Made by a program: the position numbers and the translations under genes
Part shown: positions 17,060-26,239 of the stretch, one piece after another
Layout: every line of letters starts with the position of its first letter
Position numbering within the stretch: position 1 is the stretch's first letter
Source: Alkalicoccus luteus
GTDB lineage: Bacteria > Bacillota > Bacilli > Bacillales > Salisediminibacteriaceae
Strand: one strand, 5' to 3'
Length of the DNA: 64,000 bases
Assembly: GCA_052061695.1 (NCBI GenBank)
Contig: JBPZEY010000004.1
Notes under the pieces: model-generated
Seen by the model: only the letters and a program-made list of their open reading frames with translations
Told to the model about the DNA's origin: nothing
Databases searched by the model: none

Positions 17060-17751
17060 TCCGACTCATCCTTCAGCACATAGCCGACTCCGCGCACCGT
17101 ATGCACATAAGAACTGTCAAACGGCTTATCCAGCTTCTGACGCAAGTAGCGGACGTAAACGTCGACCACGTTCGTTTCCCCCGCGTAGTCAAATCCCCAC
17201 ACCCGGTCCATAAGCTGTTCCCGGGAGAGGACCCGGTACGGGTTTTCCATGAAGTATACGAGCAGGTCATACTCCCTTGGTGTAAGCTCCAGCTTCTCGC
17301 CGGCCCGCCGTGCTTCTCTTCGTGGAATATTGATTTCCACATCTTGAAACGACAGCTTTTCATCCTGTTTATCGTCCTGCCCGGCCCCATTCCGTCTTAA
17401 CAAAACTCGCACGCGAGCCAAAAGCTCTTCCATATCAAACGGCTTCGTGACGTAGTCATCGGCCCCCTGATCGAGGCCCGTCACTTTATCCACAGTTGCA
17501 TCCCGTGCTGTCAGCATGAGAATCGGCACCTGCTTTTGTTCTCTGCGAATCCGCCGCAGCAGTTCAATCCCGCTTAAACCAGGCAGCATAACGTCTAAAA
17601 TGTAGAGCTGATAGCGTTTATCCTGTATCGTCAGCCACGCATCCATTCCATCATGAACGGTGTCTGCTTCATATCCTTCATACTGTAACTCCAGCTGCAG
17701 CACTCGAGCAATCTTTTCTTCATCTTCCACAATTAATATGCGCTCTTTCAA
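17056..17751 (-). CDS. OmpR-family response regulator
   Basis: 231 residues: a receiver domain with acidic pocket VEDEE, phospho-acceptor Asp in LYILDVMLPGLSG and Lys in YVTKPFD, then a winged-helix effector (LTPREYDLLVYFMENPYRV ... VDVYVRYLRQKL ... VHTVRGVGYVL). The start is TTG 17751 with GGGGGAG 5 nt before it; no ATG fits before the receiver. It is the first gene of the regulator-kinase-PepSY operon. Targets probably include the adjacent PepSY pair, which has its own promoter region. Confidence 0.95.
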   Translation of the reverse strand: MKERILIVEDEEKIARVLQLELQYEGYEADTVHDGMDAWLTIQDKRYQLYILDVMLPGLSGIELLRRIRREQKQVPILMLTARDATVDKVTGLDQGADDYVTKPFDMEELLARVRVLLRRNGAGQDDKQDEKLSFQDVEINIPRREARRAGEKLELTPREYDLLVYFMENPYRVLSREQLMDRVWGFDYAGETNVVDVYVRYLRQKLDKPFDSSYVHTVRGVGYVLKDESE

Positions 17752-17953
17752 GGTGACTCCCCCAGATCGTGACGTATCGTTTCTTTAGTCTTACTCTTTT
17801 TTGCTGAAAAAAGCAACTGCCTCTATCCGCTGAAGCCTGTGCGCAAAGGGGCAGAGTAAACCAATCAAACAGCTGCATCGTCAAAAGCCTGCCTTTTCGG
17901 GGCACTGTTCAGACAATTTTTCACTGCCGACTCCCGTCATGAACAGGGTTAAT

Positions 17954-17997
17954 GAAAAAAGACGGAGGCACCGGAACATCGCTGTCCAGGTGCCTCC
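17954..17997 (-). terminator. Terminator after the RND transporter
   Basis: A perfect 9-bp stem GGAGGCACC / GGTGCCTCC with a 16-nt loop, 12 bases after the stop and followed on the minus strand by GTCTTTTTT. Confidence 0.85.
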
Positions 17998-18009
17998 AAG
18001 TAAGAGACG

Positions 18010-21000
18010 TTACGCTTTCTGCTTTTTCAAAGCCCTTCCGGCAAAAGCCGTATAGAGCGCTGGTACGATAATGACGGTCAGTACCGCTGAAAACAGCAGA
18101 CCGGCAATGATGGAAATAGAGAGCGGCTGAAACAGTACATCTCCGCTCAGTGCGACAGGCGTCAGTGCGCCAATAGCCGTGAATGCAGTCAACAGAATCG
18201 GCCGTAAACGCACACGTCCCGCTTCAATGACAGATTCATGCAGCCCCATGCCTTCTTGGCGGCGCTGGCGGATGAATTCCAGCAGCACAATCGAGTTTCG
18301 GACAACAATCCCGGCAAGGGACACAATTCCGAGCAGTGCGGTAAAGCCAAGCCCGGTCTGCGTGACGAATAGCCCGACGATCGCGCCTGATGCGGCAATG
18401 TGTACCGTCGACAGTACGAGAAACGGCATAGCGAGGGAGTAGAACTGAATCGCAATGACGATATAAATCAGGAACAGCACAAGCACAAACAGTGTTGCCA
18501 GCTCCAAAATGAAATCAGTCCGCTGCTCGGTTTCCCCGCCGAGACTGATCGTATAGTCATCACTGTAGTCTGTTTGCACATCGGCAATAATGCTTTCAAT
18601 TTCCTCCTCCAGTGCCTGGTCGTCCCCTTCGCCCGGGAAAACGCGCACCGTTACGGTCCGTTCTCCGCCGTCACGAATGATTTGTGGAATTTCCTCTGTT
18701 CGTTCTTCACTTACAAGTGTATCGAGTGTAAGCAGCTCCGGAGCCCCGGACTCTTCCATCTGCTCCATACTCGGTACTTCGATTTCACTGATATCGATAT
18801 CTTCTCCCTGCGGCACTCGGTCGAGGGCGAGCTGAAGGTCTACGGTTTCTTCCGCTGAACGGAATGTGAGCAGTGGAATGCCTTCTGTACGGAGACCGAT
18901 CTGTTCACTGATGTCAGCCGGTGTAAGTCCATTTTCTTCGAGCTCGTCACGATCCGGCTCGTACACGAGCGTCGGACGTCGCGGACCGAGATCATCGAGT
19001 ACTGTCCCGCTTTCCGGAATCTCGCTGATCTCCTGCTGCAAATCGCTGCTGATGTCCATGAGCGTGTCAACATCCGGACCCTGCAGCGTCAGAGCGATAG
19101 GCGCTCCGACAGGCGGACCTGCCTCAATCGTTCCAAGTTCAATTTCTGCATCAGGAAATTCTTCCTGCAGCGGCTCTGTCCAGCGGTCGATCGTTTCCTC
19201 CGCCGACTGGGCCTCTCGCTCCACCCGCAGCAAAATATTTCCTGTTTCTTCTCCGGTAGTGTCCAGGCCGTCACCAAACAGAGGCGGCAGCCCGTCTCCA
19301 GCGTAAACAGCTGTTTCATAGACGTTTTCATCTTCAGCTGTGATCATCGTCCGCATATCCTGCAGCACATTTTCCGTCTCTTCAAGAGACGTTCCTGCCG
19401 GCATGCGCAGTTCTACTGTAACTTCATCCCGATCCGTACTTGGGAAAAAGACAACCGGAATGAACGGAATCAGTGCATAAAAGGCGGTAGTAACGACAAG
19501 TCCGGAAATAGCCACCTTCCAAGGATGACGGACTACTTTTGCGAGGATTACATCGCTGTACCAGTCAGCGAGCCTGTTAAACTGCCGCCCCAGGATACCG
19601 TCGACTTCTGCCCGGTGTGAGCCTGCTTTTTTCACAAGCTGCTTTCTCCGACGCCAAATCAAGAAAATCGGTACGAATGTTAATGCGACAATGGTCGATG
19701 CAAGAATCGTCGTAATCAGCACAGTTGGGAGCGCCCGGATGAAGTTTCCGTTTGCGCCTGTGATAAATACGAGCGGCAAAAACGTAAAGACAATCGTAAG
19801 CGTTGAAACGATAATCGACGTACGCACCTCTCGCACGCCTGTCAGTGCTCCTTTAACCGGGTCCAGTCCCTCCCGGTATTTATTTCGAACATTATCGCCA
19901 ACCACAATGGCGTCATCAACGAGAATTCCGAGTGCCACAATCAGTCCGATAATCGAAATCTGGTTCAAGTCGACACCTGCAAATGGCAGCGGAATCAGCC
20001 CGATAAACACAGAGGTCGGAATCGCCAGCGCCACGATCACGGCCGATGAAATATTCAGTCCAAGCAGCGTCACGACAATAACTGAAATCGCGGCGAATAA
20101 AAAGGAAAGCGCGAGATCACCAAATATTTCATCTACAATGGTCACCTGTGTATAAAACAGGTCCAGCTCCACACCGCCAGGCAGCTGTTCGCCAAGCTCA
20201 TTCATCCGCTCATCCACTGCGTCATGCAGAGTAGGAATATTGGCTCCTTCTTCCGGAAAGACGGTGAAGGCGAGTGCCGGGGTCTGTTCAAATGTAATCA
20301 GGTCATCCGGGACATCGAGATCAATGCCGACCTCGGCAATATCCTCTATGTAGACCCGGTCGCCGTCCAGATCGTTCCCTACAAAAATGGAGCCAATCTC
20401 ATCAGAGCTCTGCAGCGTCGAAAGCTCCAGCTGTACGTTTTCCCCGTCAGCCTGCTGAATACCCAGCGGCTGCGGATTCAGCTCACCCTCTATGGCATCA
20501 ATGACGTCCGGCAGCTGCAGGCCCGCGTCAAACAGCTCATCTGCATCAACATCGATCAGCAGCTGCTGGTCCGGAAAGCCTTTTATGCCAACGGAGGCTA
20601 CATCATTAATCGATTCAATTTCTTCTTCCCAGCCTTCGATCAACTCGCGAAGATCGTACAGCTCTTCATAGTCATCGCCGAGTATATGGTAGCTCGACAG
20701 CCCTCCAAGCCCTTCTACCTCTGCAAATTCCGGTTCTGCCGTATCCGGAAGTTCACTCTCTGCCTGCGCAACCGCCTGCTGGATTTCTGTGAAGACTTCG
20801 CTCCGGTTAACCCCGTCCTCCAGCTCCACAGTAATGGTCGAAAAGCCGGAAGTCGAAACTGACTGAATCTCGGCAATACCGTCGATTCCTTCAACAGCTC
20901 CTTCGAGCGGAACGGTTACCTGCTGCTCTACCTCTTCAGGGGCACCGCCGGGATAAGGCGTCGATATGTTAGCAACGTCGAACGAAATCTCTGGAATTTC

Positions 21001-21099
21001 CCGCTGTGGAAGTTGAAAAAGGGTCAGTACCCCCAACAGGATAAAAATACTGATAAACATCATCGTAATTTTCGGTCTCGATATAATTTTGTCAATCAT
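18010..21099 (-). CDS. RND-family efflux transporter (SwrC/AcrB-like)
   Basis: About 1029 residues with the RND layout: TM1, a large outer loop (about 40-310), TM2-6, a second outer loop (about 545-835) and TM7-12. FPQREIP-like LPQREIPEI, VDDAIVV in TM4 (proton-relay Asp pair) and GIVVRNSIVLLE in the last part are family marks. No periplasmic adaptor or outer channel is present, as in Firmicute SwrC/YerP, which work alone. The start is ATG 21099 because GGAGG sits 8 nt before it, although the frame opens at 21150. The TetR-type gene lies just upstream on the same strand, so it probably represses this pump. Confidence 0.93.
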   Translation of the reverse strand: MIDKIISRPKITMMFISIFILLGVLTLFQLPQREIPEISFDVANISTPYPGGAPEEVEQQVTVPLEGAVEGIDGIAEIQSVSTSGFSTITVELEDGVNRSEVFTEIQQAVAQAESELPDTAEPEFAEVEGLGGLSSYHILGDDYEELYDLRELIEGWEEEIESINDVASVGIKGFPDQQLLIDVDADELFDAGLQLPDVIDAIEGELNPQPLGIQQADGENVQLELSTLQSSDEIGSIFVGNDLDGDRVYIEDIAEVGIDLDVPDDLITFEQTPALAFTVFPEEGANIPTLHDAVDERMNELGEQLPGGVELDLFYTQVTIVDEIFGDLALSFLFAAISVIVVTLLGLNISSAVIVALAIPTSVFIGLIPLPFAGVDLNQISIIGLIVALGILVDDAIVVGDNVRNKYREGLDPVKGALTGVREVRTSIIVSTLTIVFTFLPLVFITGANGNFIRALPTVLITTILASTIVALTFVPIFLIWRRRKQLVKKAGSHRAEVDGILGRQFNRLADWYSDVILAKVVRHPWKVAISGLVVTTAFYALIPFIPVVFFPSTDRDEVTVELRMPAGTSLEETENVLQDMRTMITAEDENVYETAVYAGDGLPPLFGDGLDTTGEETGNILLRVEREAQSAEETIDRWTEPLQEEFPDAEIELGTIEAGPPVGAPIALTLQGPDVDTLMDISSDLQQEISEIPESGTVLDDLGPRRPTLVYEPDRDELEENGLTPADISEQIGLRTEGIPLLTFRSAEETVDLQLALDRVPQGEDIDISEIEVPSMEQMEESGAPELLTLDTLVSEERTEEIPQIIRDGGERTVTVRVFPGEGDDQALEEEIESIIADVQTDYSDDYTISLGGETEQRTDFILELATLFVLVLFLIYIVIAIQFYSLAMPFLVLSTVHIAASGAIVGLFVTQTGLGFTALLGIVSLAGIVVRNSIVLLEFIRQRRQEGMGLHESVIEAGRVRLRPILLTAFTAIGALTPVALSGDVLFQPLSISIIAGLLFSAVLTVIIVPALYTAFAGRALKKQKA

Positions 21100-21181
21100 G
21101 CTGATGCCCTCCATTTTTATGACGATAGTGTCATTTATAACTATAAGCAATAAGCGGCTTTATGAAAAGCAGAATGTACTG

Positions 21182-21739
21182 CTAAGCAGAAAGACCGCTT
21201 CGGATCAGCTTATACACTTCGTCCGCCCATGCCTCCTCCGACTCATGCCGGAACGGAATTTGAACCGCTGACATAACAAAGCCGACCAGTGTGTCCAGCG
21301 GTACATCTTCCCTGACGCTGCCGCGCTGCTGCTCTTCAATCAGAATATCTTTAATCTTGGAACGCATTTGCTGCAGAAGTTGAAACATCGCTTCTACGCT
21401 TTTTTGAACCTTTGGTGATGCTTCCTTATCAATATACGGCATCACCTGCATCATTTGATGGATGTTCGCGTATCGTCCCCAGAGCTGAATCAGAGCGTGT
21501 ACCGGATTGCCTGCGTGGCTGGCCCGGTCCATGTTTTCAACGACCTGCTCGAGCAGATGGACCATAAAAGCCGTGATCAGCTCTTCTTTATTCGAGTAGT
21601 AATTGTAGATGGTGCTTCTAGCCACCCCAAGCCTTTCCGAAAGTGCTTTGAAGTGAAAACCGGCGTAACCGGACTCCAGTATCAGCTTTTCTGTTTCCTG
21701 GAAAAGCTGCACCTCATCGATTGTTTTCGCTCGTCCCAT
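21182..21739 (-). CDS. TetR-family transcriptional regulator
   Basis: About 185 residues. The N-terminal helix-turn-helix is clear (FHFKALSERLGVARSTIYNY, then the YSNKEEL recognition tail), with a variable helical ligand domain after. The frame opens at TTG 21745, but ATG 21739 with AAAGGAAG at a 9-nt gap is the better start. It precedes the RND pump by 82 bp on the same strand and is probably its repressor; the ligand is unknown. Confidence 0.92.
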   Translation of the reverse strand: MGRAKTIDEVQLFQETEKLILESGYAGFHFKALSERLGVARSTIYNYYSNKEELITAFMVHLLEQVVENMDRASHAGNPVHALIQLWGRYANIHQMMQVMPYIDKEASPKVQKSVEAMFQLLQQMRSKIKDILIEEQQRGSVREDVPLDTLVGFVMSAVQIPFRHESEEAWADEVYKLIRSGLSA

Positions 21740-21918
21740 CTTCAACGCTTCCTTTCCACCCCTAAACTAACGTTCTATACCCTGTACCGGTCCATTTTAA
21801 CCCTCTGTTTCAATTCTTGCAAAAGAACTTGAAGCAGCTCCATTGCCAGACGGAAGGGTGACATGCTATGTTTTGTATGTTCACTTTTTCACTCATTATG
21901 ATAACAGGAGGAACATAG

Positions 21919-22782
21919 ATGAAGAAAGCAGTTTTGACAGGCGCCGGAGCGGTTCTGCTCCTCTCTGCCTGCGGTACAACAGATGATGCTTCCGGATGGG
22001 AACAGATTGAAGAGGAAGGCGTGCTCGAGGTTGCAACCTCCGGCACTCTGTACCCTACATCATTCCGGGATGAAGATTCCGATGAGTTAACTGGATTTGA
22101 AGTAGAGGTTGTCCGAGAAGCAGCCGAGCGCCTTGATCTTGACGTCGAATTTACGGAAATGGGCTTTGACGGGATGCTGACGTCTATCCACAACGGACAG
22201 GTCGATCTTGCTGTCAATGATATTGACGTTAATCCGGCACGGGAAGAAAATTTTCTCTTTACTGATCCGTATAAATTCTCATATGGAAGCATGGTCGTCC
22301 GGGAAGACGATCTTTCCGGCATTGAAACGCTTGAGGATTTAGAAGGAAAACGCGCGGGAGGTGCTGCTACTACGATTTACATGCAGATCTCCGAAGAGTT
22401 TGGCGCTGAGGGTGTTGTGTACGAGAATGTCACGAACGATGTGTACCTGCGCGACGTGGAGCGAGGCGAAACGGACGTTGTTCTGAACGACTTCTATCTG
22501 CAGTCGCTGGCTGTTGAAGCACTGCCTGACATTGACGTTACCGTGCATCCGGACTTGTTCTACCATCCGAATAATCAGGCCATGATTATGGACCTGGAAA
22601 ATACAGAGCTTCGCGATCAGCTGAATGAGGTGATTGCCGAGATGATGGAAGATGGAACGATCACAGAATTGTCCGAGACTTTTTTCGGTGGACAGGATGT
22701 ATCCCAGGAGCCGGAAGTCGACTTTGCAGACGATGAAACCTTTATGGATGAAGAAGAAGACCTTGACGAGCTCGAGGAATAA
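21919..22782 (+). CDS. Amino-acid ABC transporter substrate-binding lipoprotein
   Basis: 287 residues. Lipoprotein signal with lipobox LLSAC (Cys17), then a type II solute-binding fold of the SBP_bac_3 family (GVLEVATSGTLYP, GFEVEVVREAAERL, VDLAVNDIDVN). It resembles cystine or polar-amino-acid binders such as TcyA. An unusual tail follows residue 255: about 30 residues, nearly all acidic, ending EEDLDELEE. AGGAGG precedes ATG 21919. The permease follows after 20 bp, but no ATPase gene is adjacent. Confidence 0.92.
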   Translation: MKKAVLTGAGAVLLLSACGTTDDASGWEQIEEEGVLEVATSGTLYPTSFRDEDSDELTGFEVEVVREAAERLDLDVEFTEMGFDGMLTSIHNGQVDLAVNDIDVNPAREENFLFTDPYKFSYGSMVVREDDLSGIETLEDLEGKRAGGAATTIYMQISEEFGAEGVVYENVTNDVYLRDVERGETDVVLNDFYLQSLAVEALPDIDVTVHPDLFYHPNNQAMIMDLENTELRDQLNEVIAEMMEDGTITELSETFFGGQDVSQEPEVDFADDETFMDEEEDLDELEE

Positions 22783-22802
22783 ATGGGAAGGGGGAGCTGG
22801 CT

Positions 22803-23486
22803 GTGAGTTCTGTTCGCTGGGAGCACATTTTTGATATTGAGCTTGCATGGAATTCACTTCCTTACGTGCTGCAGGGACTTGGGCTGACGCTGCTCATCTC
22901 TCTCGTCAGTATGGTGATCGGACTTGTGATCAGCCTGCTGCTTGCGGTTGCCCGAGCTTCTCCGCGCTTCTATCTGAGATGGCCGGCACGCGTTTATATT
23001 TCGTTTATGCGAGGCGTGCCGATTCTCATCATTTTATTTCTGCTCTACTTCGGTTTTCCGTTCATTGGAATCGAGTTTGCTGCCGTTACTGCTGCCATTA
23101 TCGGCTTCAGCTTAAACAGTGCTGCCTACATGGCGGAAATCAACCGCTCGGCGATCGCCGCGATCCCCCGGGGGCAGTGGGAGTCCGCCCGCTCACTTGG
23201 ATTCACCTATCCGAAAATGATGCGCCGGATCATTCTGCCGCAGGCTTCACGAATTGCTGTTCCGCCGCTGACAAACGTGCTGCTCGATTTAATTAAAGCA
23301 TCCTCTCTCGCTGCGATGATTACGGTTCCGGAAATTTTCCAGCTTTCGCGGATTGTAGCAGGACGAGAGATGGATTACATGACCATGTTTATTCTTGTAG
23401 CGCTGATTTACTGGGCAGTATGCTCCGTAATGACGCTTTTGCAAAATTACCTGGAAAAGCGATACGAGCGCTACGGCGCTTTATAG
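22803..23486 (+). CDS. Amino-acid ABC transporter permease
   Basis: 227 residues, about five membrane helices, of the HisM/GlnP type. The EAA loop is present (AIPRGQWESARSLGFTYPKM, then RIILPQASRIAVPPL), which docks an ATPase. The start is GTG 22803 behind GGGAGCTGG, and the protein pairs with the upstream binding protein. The ATPase normally found third in such operons is missing; the next element is a terminator, so a shared or distant ATPase must be used. Confidence 0.93.
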   Translation: MSSVRWEHIFDIELAWNSLPYVLQGLGLTLLISLVSMVIGLVISLLLAVARASPRFYLRWPARVYISFMRGVPILIILFLLYFGFPFIGIEFAAVTAAIIGFSLNSAAYMAEINRSAIAAIPRGQWESARSLGFTYPKMMRRIILPQASRIAVPPLTNVLLDLIKASSLAAMITVPEIFQLSRIVAGREMDYMTMFILVALIYWAVCSVMTLLQNYLEKRYERYGAL

Positions 23487-23496
23487 CAGCCAGACG

Positions 23497-23539
23497 AAAA
23501 GCACCGTCTTCCCAGTCAGAATGGGGACGGTGCTTTTTT
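23497..23539 (+). terminator. Terminator after ABC permease
   Basis: Stem GCACCGTC / GACGGTGC flanked by AAAA and TTTTTT. It overlaps the 3' end of the convergent small gene and can act in both directions. Confidence 0.85.
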
Positions 23540-23741
23540 ACATCCGGTCTCGATCCAGATCTTTTCCTGCTGAACTGCTTTTTTGCTCAAGCAGCGCGAT
23601 CACCCGCTTCATCTGCTCCGCCTGCAGGTCTGAGTTTTTCTTCAGCTGATAAACCCAAACAATCAGCAGAATGGCGAGAATGAGCGGCAGCAAAGAAACG
23701 GCGATGAAAAAAAGCATGCCTAACGCGCCTGCCATTTCCAT
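23538..23741 (-). CDS. Small membrane protein, unknown
   Basis: 67 residues: an N-terminal hydrophobic helix (MLFFIAVSLLPLILAILLIV) followed by a charged, probably helical tail (QAEQMKRVIALLEQKS). GGAGTAG lies before the start at 23741. This is a typical Bacillus YjzD/YvlB-like size class but no family is recognised. It stands alone between an ABC operon and an SDR gene. Confidence 0.6.
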   Translation of the reverse strand: MEMAGALGMLFFIAVSLLPLILAILLIVWVYQLKKNSDLQAEQMKRVIALLEQKSSSAGKDLDRDRM

Positions 23742-23769
23742 TCGTCATCTACTCCTTCCGAAATTTGTC

Positions 23770-24558
23770 TTACAGCTCTGTACCCGGACTGTCCCGGTTT
23801 AAAAACCCGCCTTCAGAATGAAGCACCTGCCCGGTGATCCAGCGAGCCTCCTCTCCCGCAAGCCAGGCGACTGCCCGTGCAGCATCTTCTGGTTCGCCAA
23901 TACGTTTGTCGGGGAACAGCTCCTTCAGTTCCTCCTTGATCTCTTCCGTCATCCAACCGGTGTCAGTCGGTCCCGGATTGACACCATTTAAACGGATTCC
24001 CCGCTTCATCAGCTGGGACGAGATTGAATATACGAGTGTTTCTGCGGCTGATTTTGTTACCACATAGGAAAGCTCATCCGGCATTTGCCCTTTAGACCAG
24101 CCGGTTGCAATATTTACGATACTCCCTTTTTCTCCTCGCGGAAGCATAGCCGCAAACGCCTGAATCAGCAGCACGACCGCTCGCGTATTTACTGCATAGT
24201 GACGGTCGAGCGCTTCTGCTGTCACATTTCCAAGGTGATCATTAATCGAAACGGCTGCGTTATTGACAAGAACAGACGGCGCCTGTTCCATGGCCGCTTC
24301 GGCTTCCTTCATAATCTCCACTGCGGCTTGCGGCCGCTCCAGATCCGCTTCAATCGCTGCTGCCTTCACGCCGTTCTGTTCAAGCTCCCTGATCAATTCA
24401 TTTACCGTCTGTTCATCTTTTCCCCAGGGCATTTCCGAATCGTAGCTTCCCCACCATGTAAACACAACATGAAAACCATCAGCTGCTAATTTGCGGCAGA
24501 TAGCAGCCCCAAGCCCTGCTCTCCTGCCTACCCCTGTAACTAACGCAACGTTTGTCAT
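23770..24558 (-). CDS. SDR-family oxidoreductase
   Basis: About 262 residues with a Rossmann fold. The cofactor loop reads VTGVGRRAGLGAAIC, a longer variant of TGxxxGxG. NNAA (about 97-100), the catalytic Ser region IVNIATGWSKG and Tyr/Lys in YVVTKSA are present, and NPGPTDTGWM follows. GGAGGGG before ATG 24558 sets the start; the ORF upstream of it is not supported. The product is related to 3-ketoacyl reductases and sugar dehydrogenases; the substrate is not predictable. Confidence 0.9.
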   Translation of the reverse strand: MTNVALVTGVGRRAGLGAAICRKLAADGFHVVFTWWGSYDSEMPWGKDEQTVNELIRELEQNGVKAAAIEADLERPQAAVEIMKEAEAAMEQAPSVLVNNAAVSINDHLGNVTAEALDRHYAVNTRAVVLLIQAFAAMLPRGEKGSIVNIATGWSKGQMPDELSYVVTKSAAETLVYSISSQLMKRGIRLNGVNPGPTDTGWMTEEIKEELKELFPDKRIGEPEDAARAVAWLAGEEARWITGQVLHSEGGFLNRDSPGTEL

Positions 24559-24604
24559 CCAACCCCTCCTAAATCCTTTATTTTCCATTTGTAGCTGTAA
24601 AAAA

Positions 24605-24626
24605 GCGGGATGCCTCCGCATCCCGT
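24605..24626 (-). terminator. Terminator hairpin, copy A (retains T-tract)
   Basis: A 22-bp unit that folds as GGGATGC/GCATCCC and is followed on the minus strand by TTTTTT. It is identical to the unit at 25264-25285 and is one half of the target duplication around the inserted element; it is probably the original ppaC terminator. Confidence 0.85.
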
Positions 24627-25263
24627 CAGAGTGTTGATAACATCATTTTAGGTAAATAAGGTTGCATCTGCCTGTATCTGCGGACCCTCGCTTTCCGGAG
24701 GGAACGGGCTCAGCTAACCGCTTCCTTCTTCCGTAGGAAGCGCTGGATCTTCGCCTCGTTCTGATCCTCCAGGAGTCGAGCTCCTTCGATGCCGGCAGCT
24801 GCAGTGCGTTTCACGTGCCTGGTTCGGACTGCACGATTGGCTTCCATACAGATAGAACCTTCCCGATAAGACGTTTCGATATTGAATAGGGGGTGTCCGT
24901 ACTTCATCGTATTCATGATAAACGGAAAAAAGCAGTCGCGTCTGTCGTGACGTTGTTCTCAAACAAGCAGAGCCGTTTTCCCATTGTGTCCGGCGGAGGC
25001 GCAACAAGCAGTCTGAAGATTTCGTGCCGTTCAGATCTGCGAATGGCATCCACGCACGAGCGGAGCCGGACTGGCTCTTGAAGGCTTCTTGTGAGAAGCC
25101 TGAGTCCGCGTGAAACCGCGCCATTCTCCCGTGCCTTTCTTCCCTCCATACAGGGTCCCCCTGAGAAATAGCTGAAGGCCAGCCCGCGACAGGCTAGGTA
25201 AACAGAGGGGAAATACAATCAAGCGAATAAACATGTAAGTGGAAAGACTTTTTCAACAGCCTG
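24627..25263. mobile_element. MITE-like non-coding insertion, copy 1 (637 bp)
   Basis: The ends form imperfect inverted repeats: CAGAGTGTTGATAACATC on the left, and CAGGCTGTTGAAAAAGTC as the complement of the right end. The element is bounded by a 22-bp direct duplication of a terminator hairpin (24605-24626 and 25264-25285). A second copy lies at 45242-45847, clearly alike along its whole length with several small indels. Reading frames inside are broken between copies, so it is not a gene. The ends resemble those of IS1182-like elements. It could also carry an RNA. It contains stem-loops such as GAAGGCTTCTTGTGAGAAGC. Confidence 0.8.
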
Positions 25264-25285
25264 GCGGGATGCCTCCGCATCCCGT
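25264..25285 (-). terminator. Terminator hairpin, copy B (split from its T-tract)
   Basis: The second half of the 22-bp target duplication, 21 bases after the ppaC stop. The stem is intact, but the insertion replaced the following T-tract with the end of the element, so termination after ppaC may be weakened. Confidence 0.8.
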
Positions 25286-25306
25286 GTCGTTCCTTTTCTG
25301 AGTGAA

Positions 25307-26239
25307 TCAGGATAATGCATTTGTCAGCGGTGGTACGATCTGCTTTTTACGGGAAACGACGCCTTCAAGCACCGCTTCGTGATCGTTCAGCGTAACGCTG
25401 AATGCTTGTTCAACGGCTTTCTCTTCTCCGCCGGCAGTAAGGAGGACGGAATCGTTGGAGAGAATATCCGTAACAGCCAGCGCAAACAGACCGTAGCTGT
25501 TGCTGGAAACTTCCTGCTCCATTGCTTGCAGCACGTCTTCTTTTCGATTCAGCACATCCGCTGCATCTACAACGTTTACCTGAGCCACCTTGACCGTGTG
25601 AGCGCCCATCGTGAATTCCTTCGCATCCATCGTCAGCAGCTGATCAACTGATTTACTGCTCATGTCAGCACCGGCTTTTAGCATGTCAAGTCCATATTCC
25701 TTCAGATCGACCTGTGCTGTTAAAGCAAGCTCTTCTGCTGCACGCTTATCTTCCTCTGTGCACGTAGGTGATTTAAACAGGAGAGAGTCGGAGATAATCG
25801 CTGAAACCATTAAACCCGCCACTTCTTTACTGATGTCTTTGTTGTGTTCCGCATACATTTTTTTCAGGATCGTTGCGGTACAGCCTACAGGTTCTGCCCG
25901 GTAGTAGAGCGGCCCCTCTGTTTCAAAGTTGGCAATCCGGTGGTGGTCAATCACTTCTGCCACCTGCACGTCCCGGATGTCATCGGCGCTCTGCTGAAAT
26001 TCATTATGATCGACGAGAATAACCGTATCCACTTCATCCGATACACGCTCGACGTGACGCGGAGCTTCTATCCCGAAATGATCGAGCGCATACTGCGTTT
26101 CTGCTCCCACTTCTCCGAGGCGGACTGCTTCCACTTCTTCACCAAGCTGCTTTTTCAAGTCTGCATAAATAAGCGCTGAGGCAATCGTATCCGTATCTGG
26201 ATTTTTGTGTCCAAAAATGAGCTTCTTTTCTTTGTTCAT
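25307..26239 (-). CDS. ppaC: Manganese-dependent inorganic pyrophosphatase PpaC
   Basis: 310 residues, DHH family. Metal ligands are visible in FGHKNPDTDT (residues 9-18, His and two Asp), VDHNEF (76-81) and the DHH motif in VIDHHRIANF (about 96-105). The C-terminal DHHA2 part has the SRKKQIVPPL substrate Arg/Lys motif. The enzyme hydrolyses PPi and keeps biosynthesis running. AAAGGAG precedes ATG 26239. The MITE-like element lies directly downstream in its terminator. Confidence 0.96.
   Translation of the reverse strand: MNKEKKLIFGHKNPDTDTIASALIYADLKKQLGEEVEAVRLGEVGAETQYALDHFGIEAPRHVERVSDEVDTVILVDHNEFQQSADDIRDVQVAEVIDHHRIANFETEGPLYYRAEPVGCTATILKKMYAEHNKDISKEVAGLMVSAIISDSLLFKSPTCTEEDKRAAEELALTAQVDLKEYGLDMLKAGADMSSKSVDQLLTMDAKEFTMGAHTVKVAQVNVVDAADVLNRKEDVLQAMEQEVSSNSYGLFALAVTDILSNDSVLLTAGGEEKAVEQAFSVTLNDHEAVLEGVVSRKKQIVPPLTNALS

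Noticed and set aside
24714..25124. 136-codon minus-strand ORF inside the MITE-like element, with a relative at 45271-45723
   Set aside because: The first 48 or so residues look alike in both copies, but indels then change the frame, and no ribosome site or known domain is present; the likeness follows from the DNA repeat.
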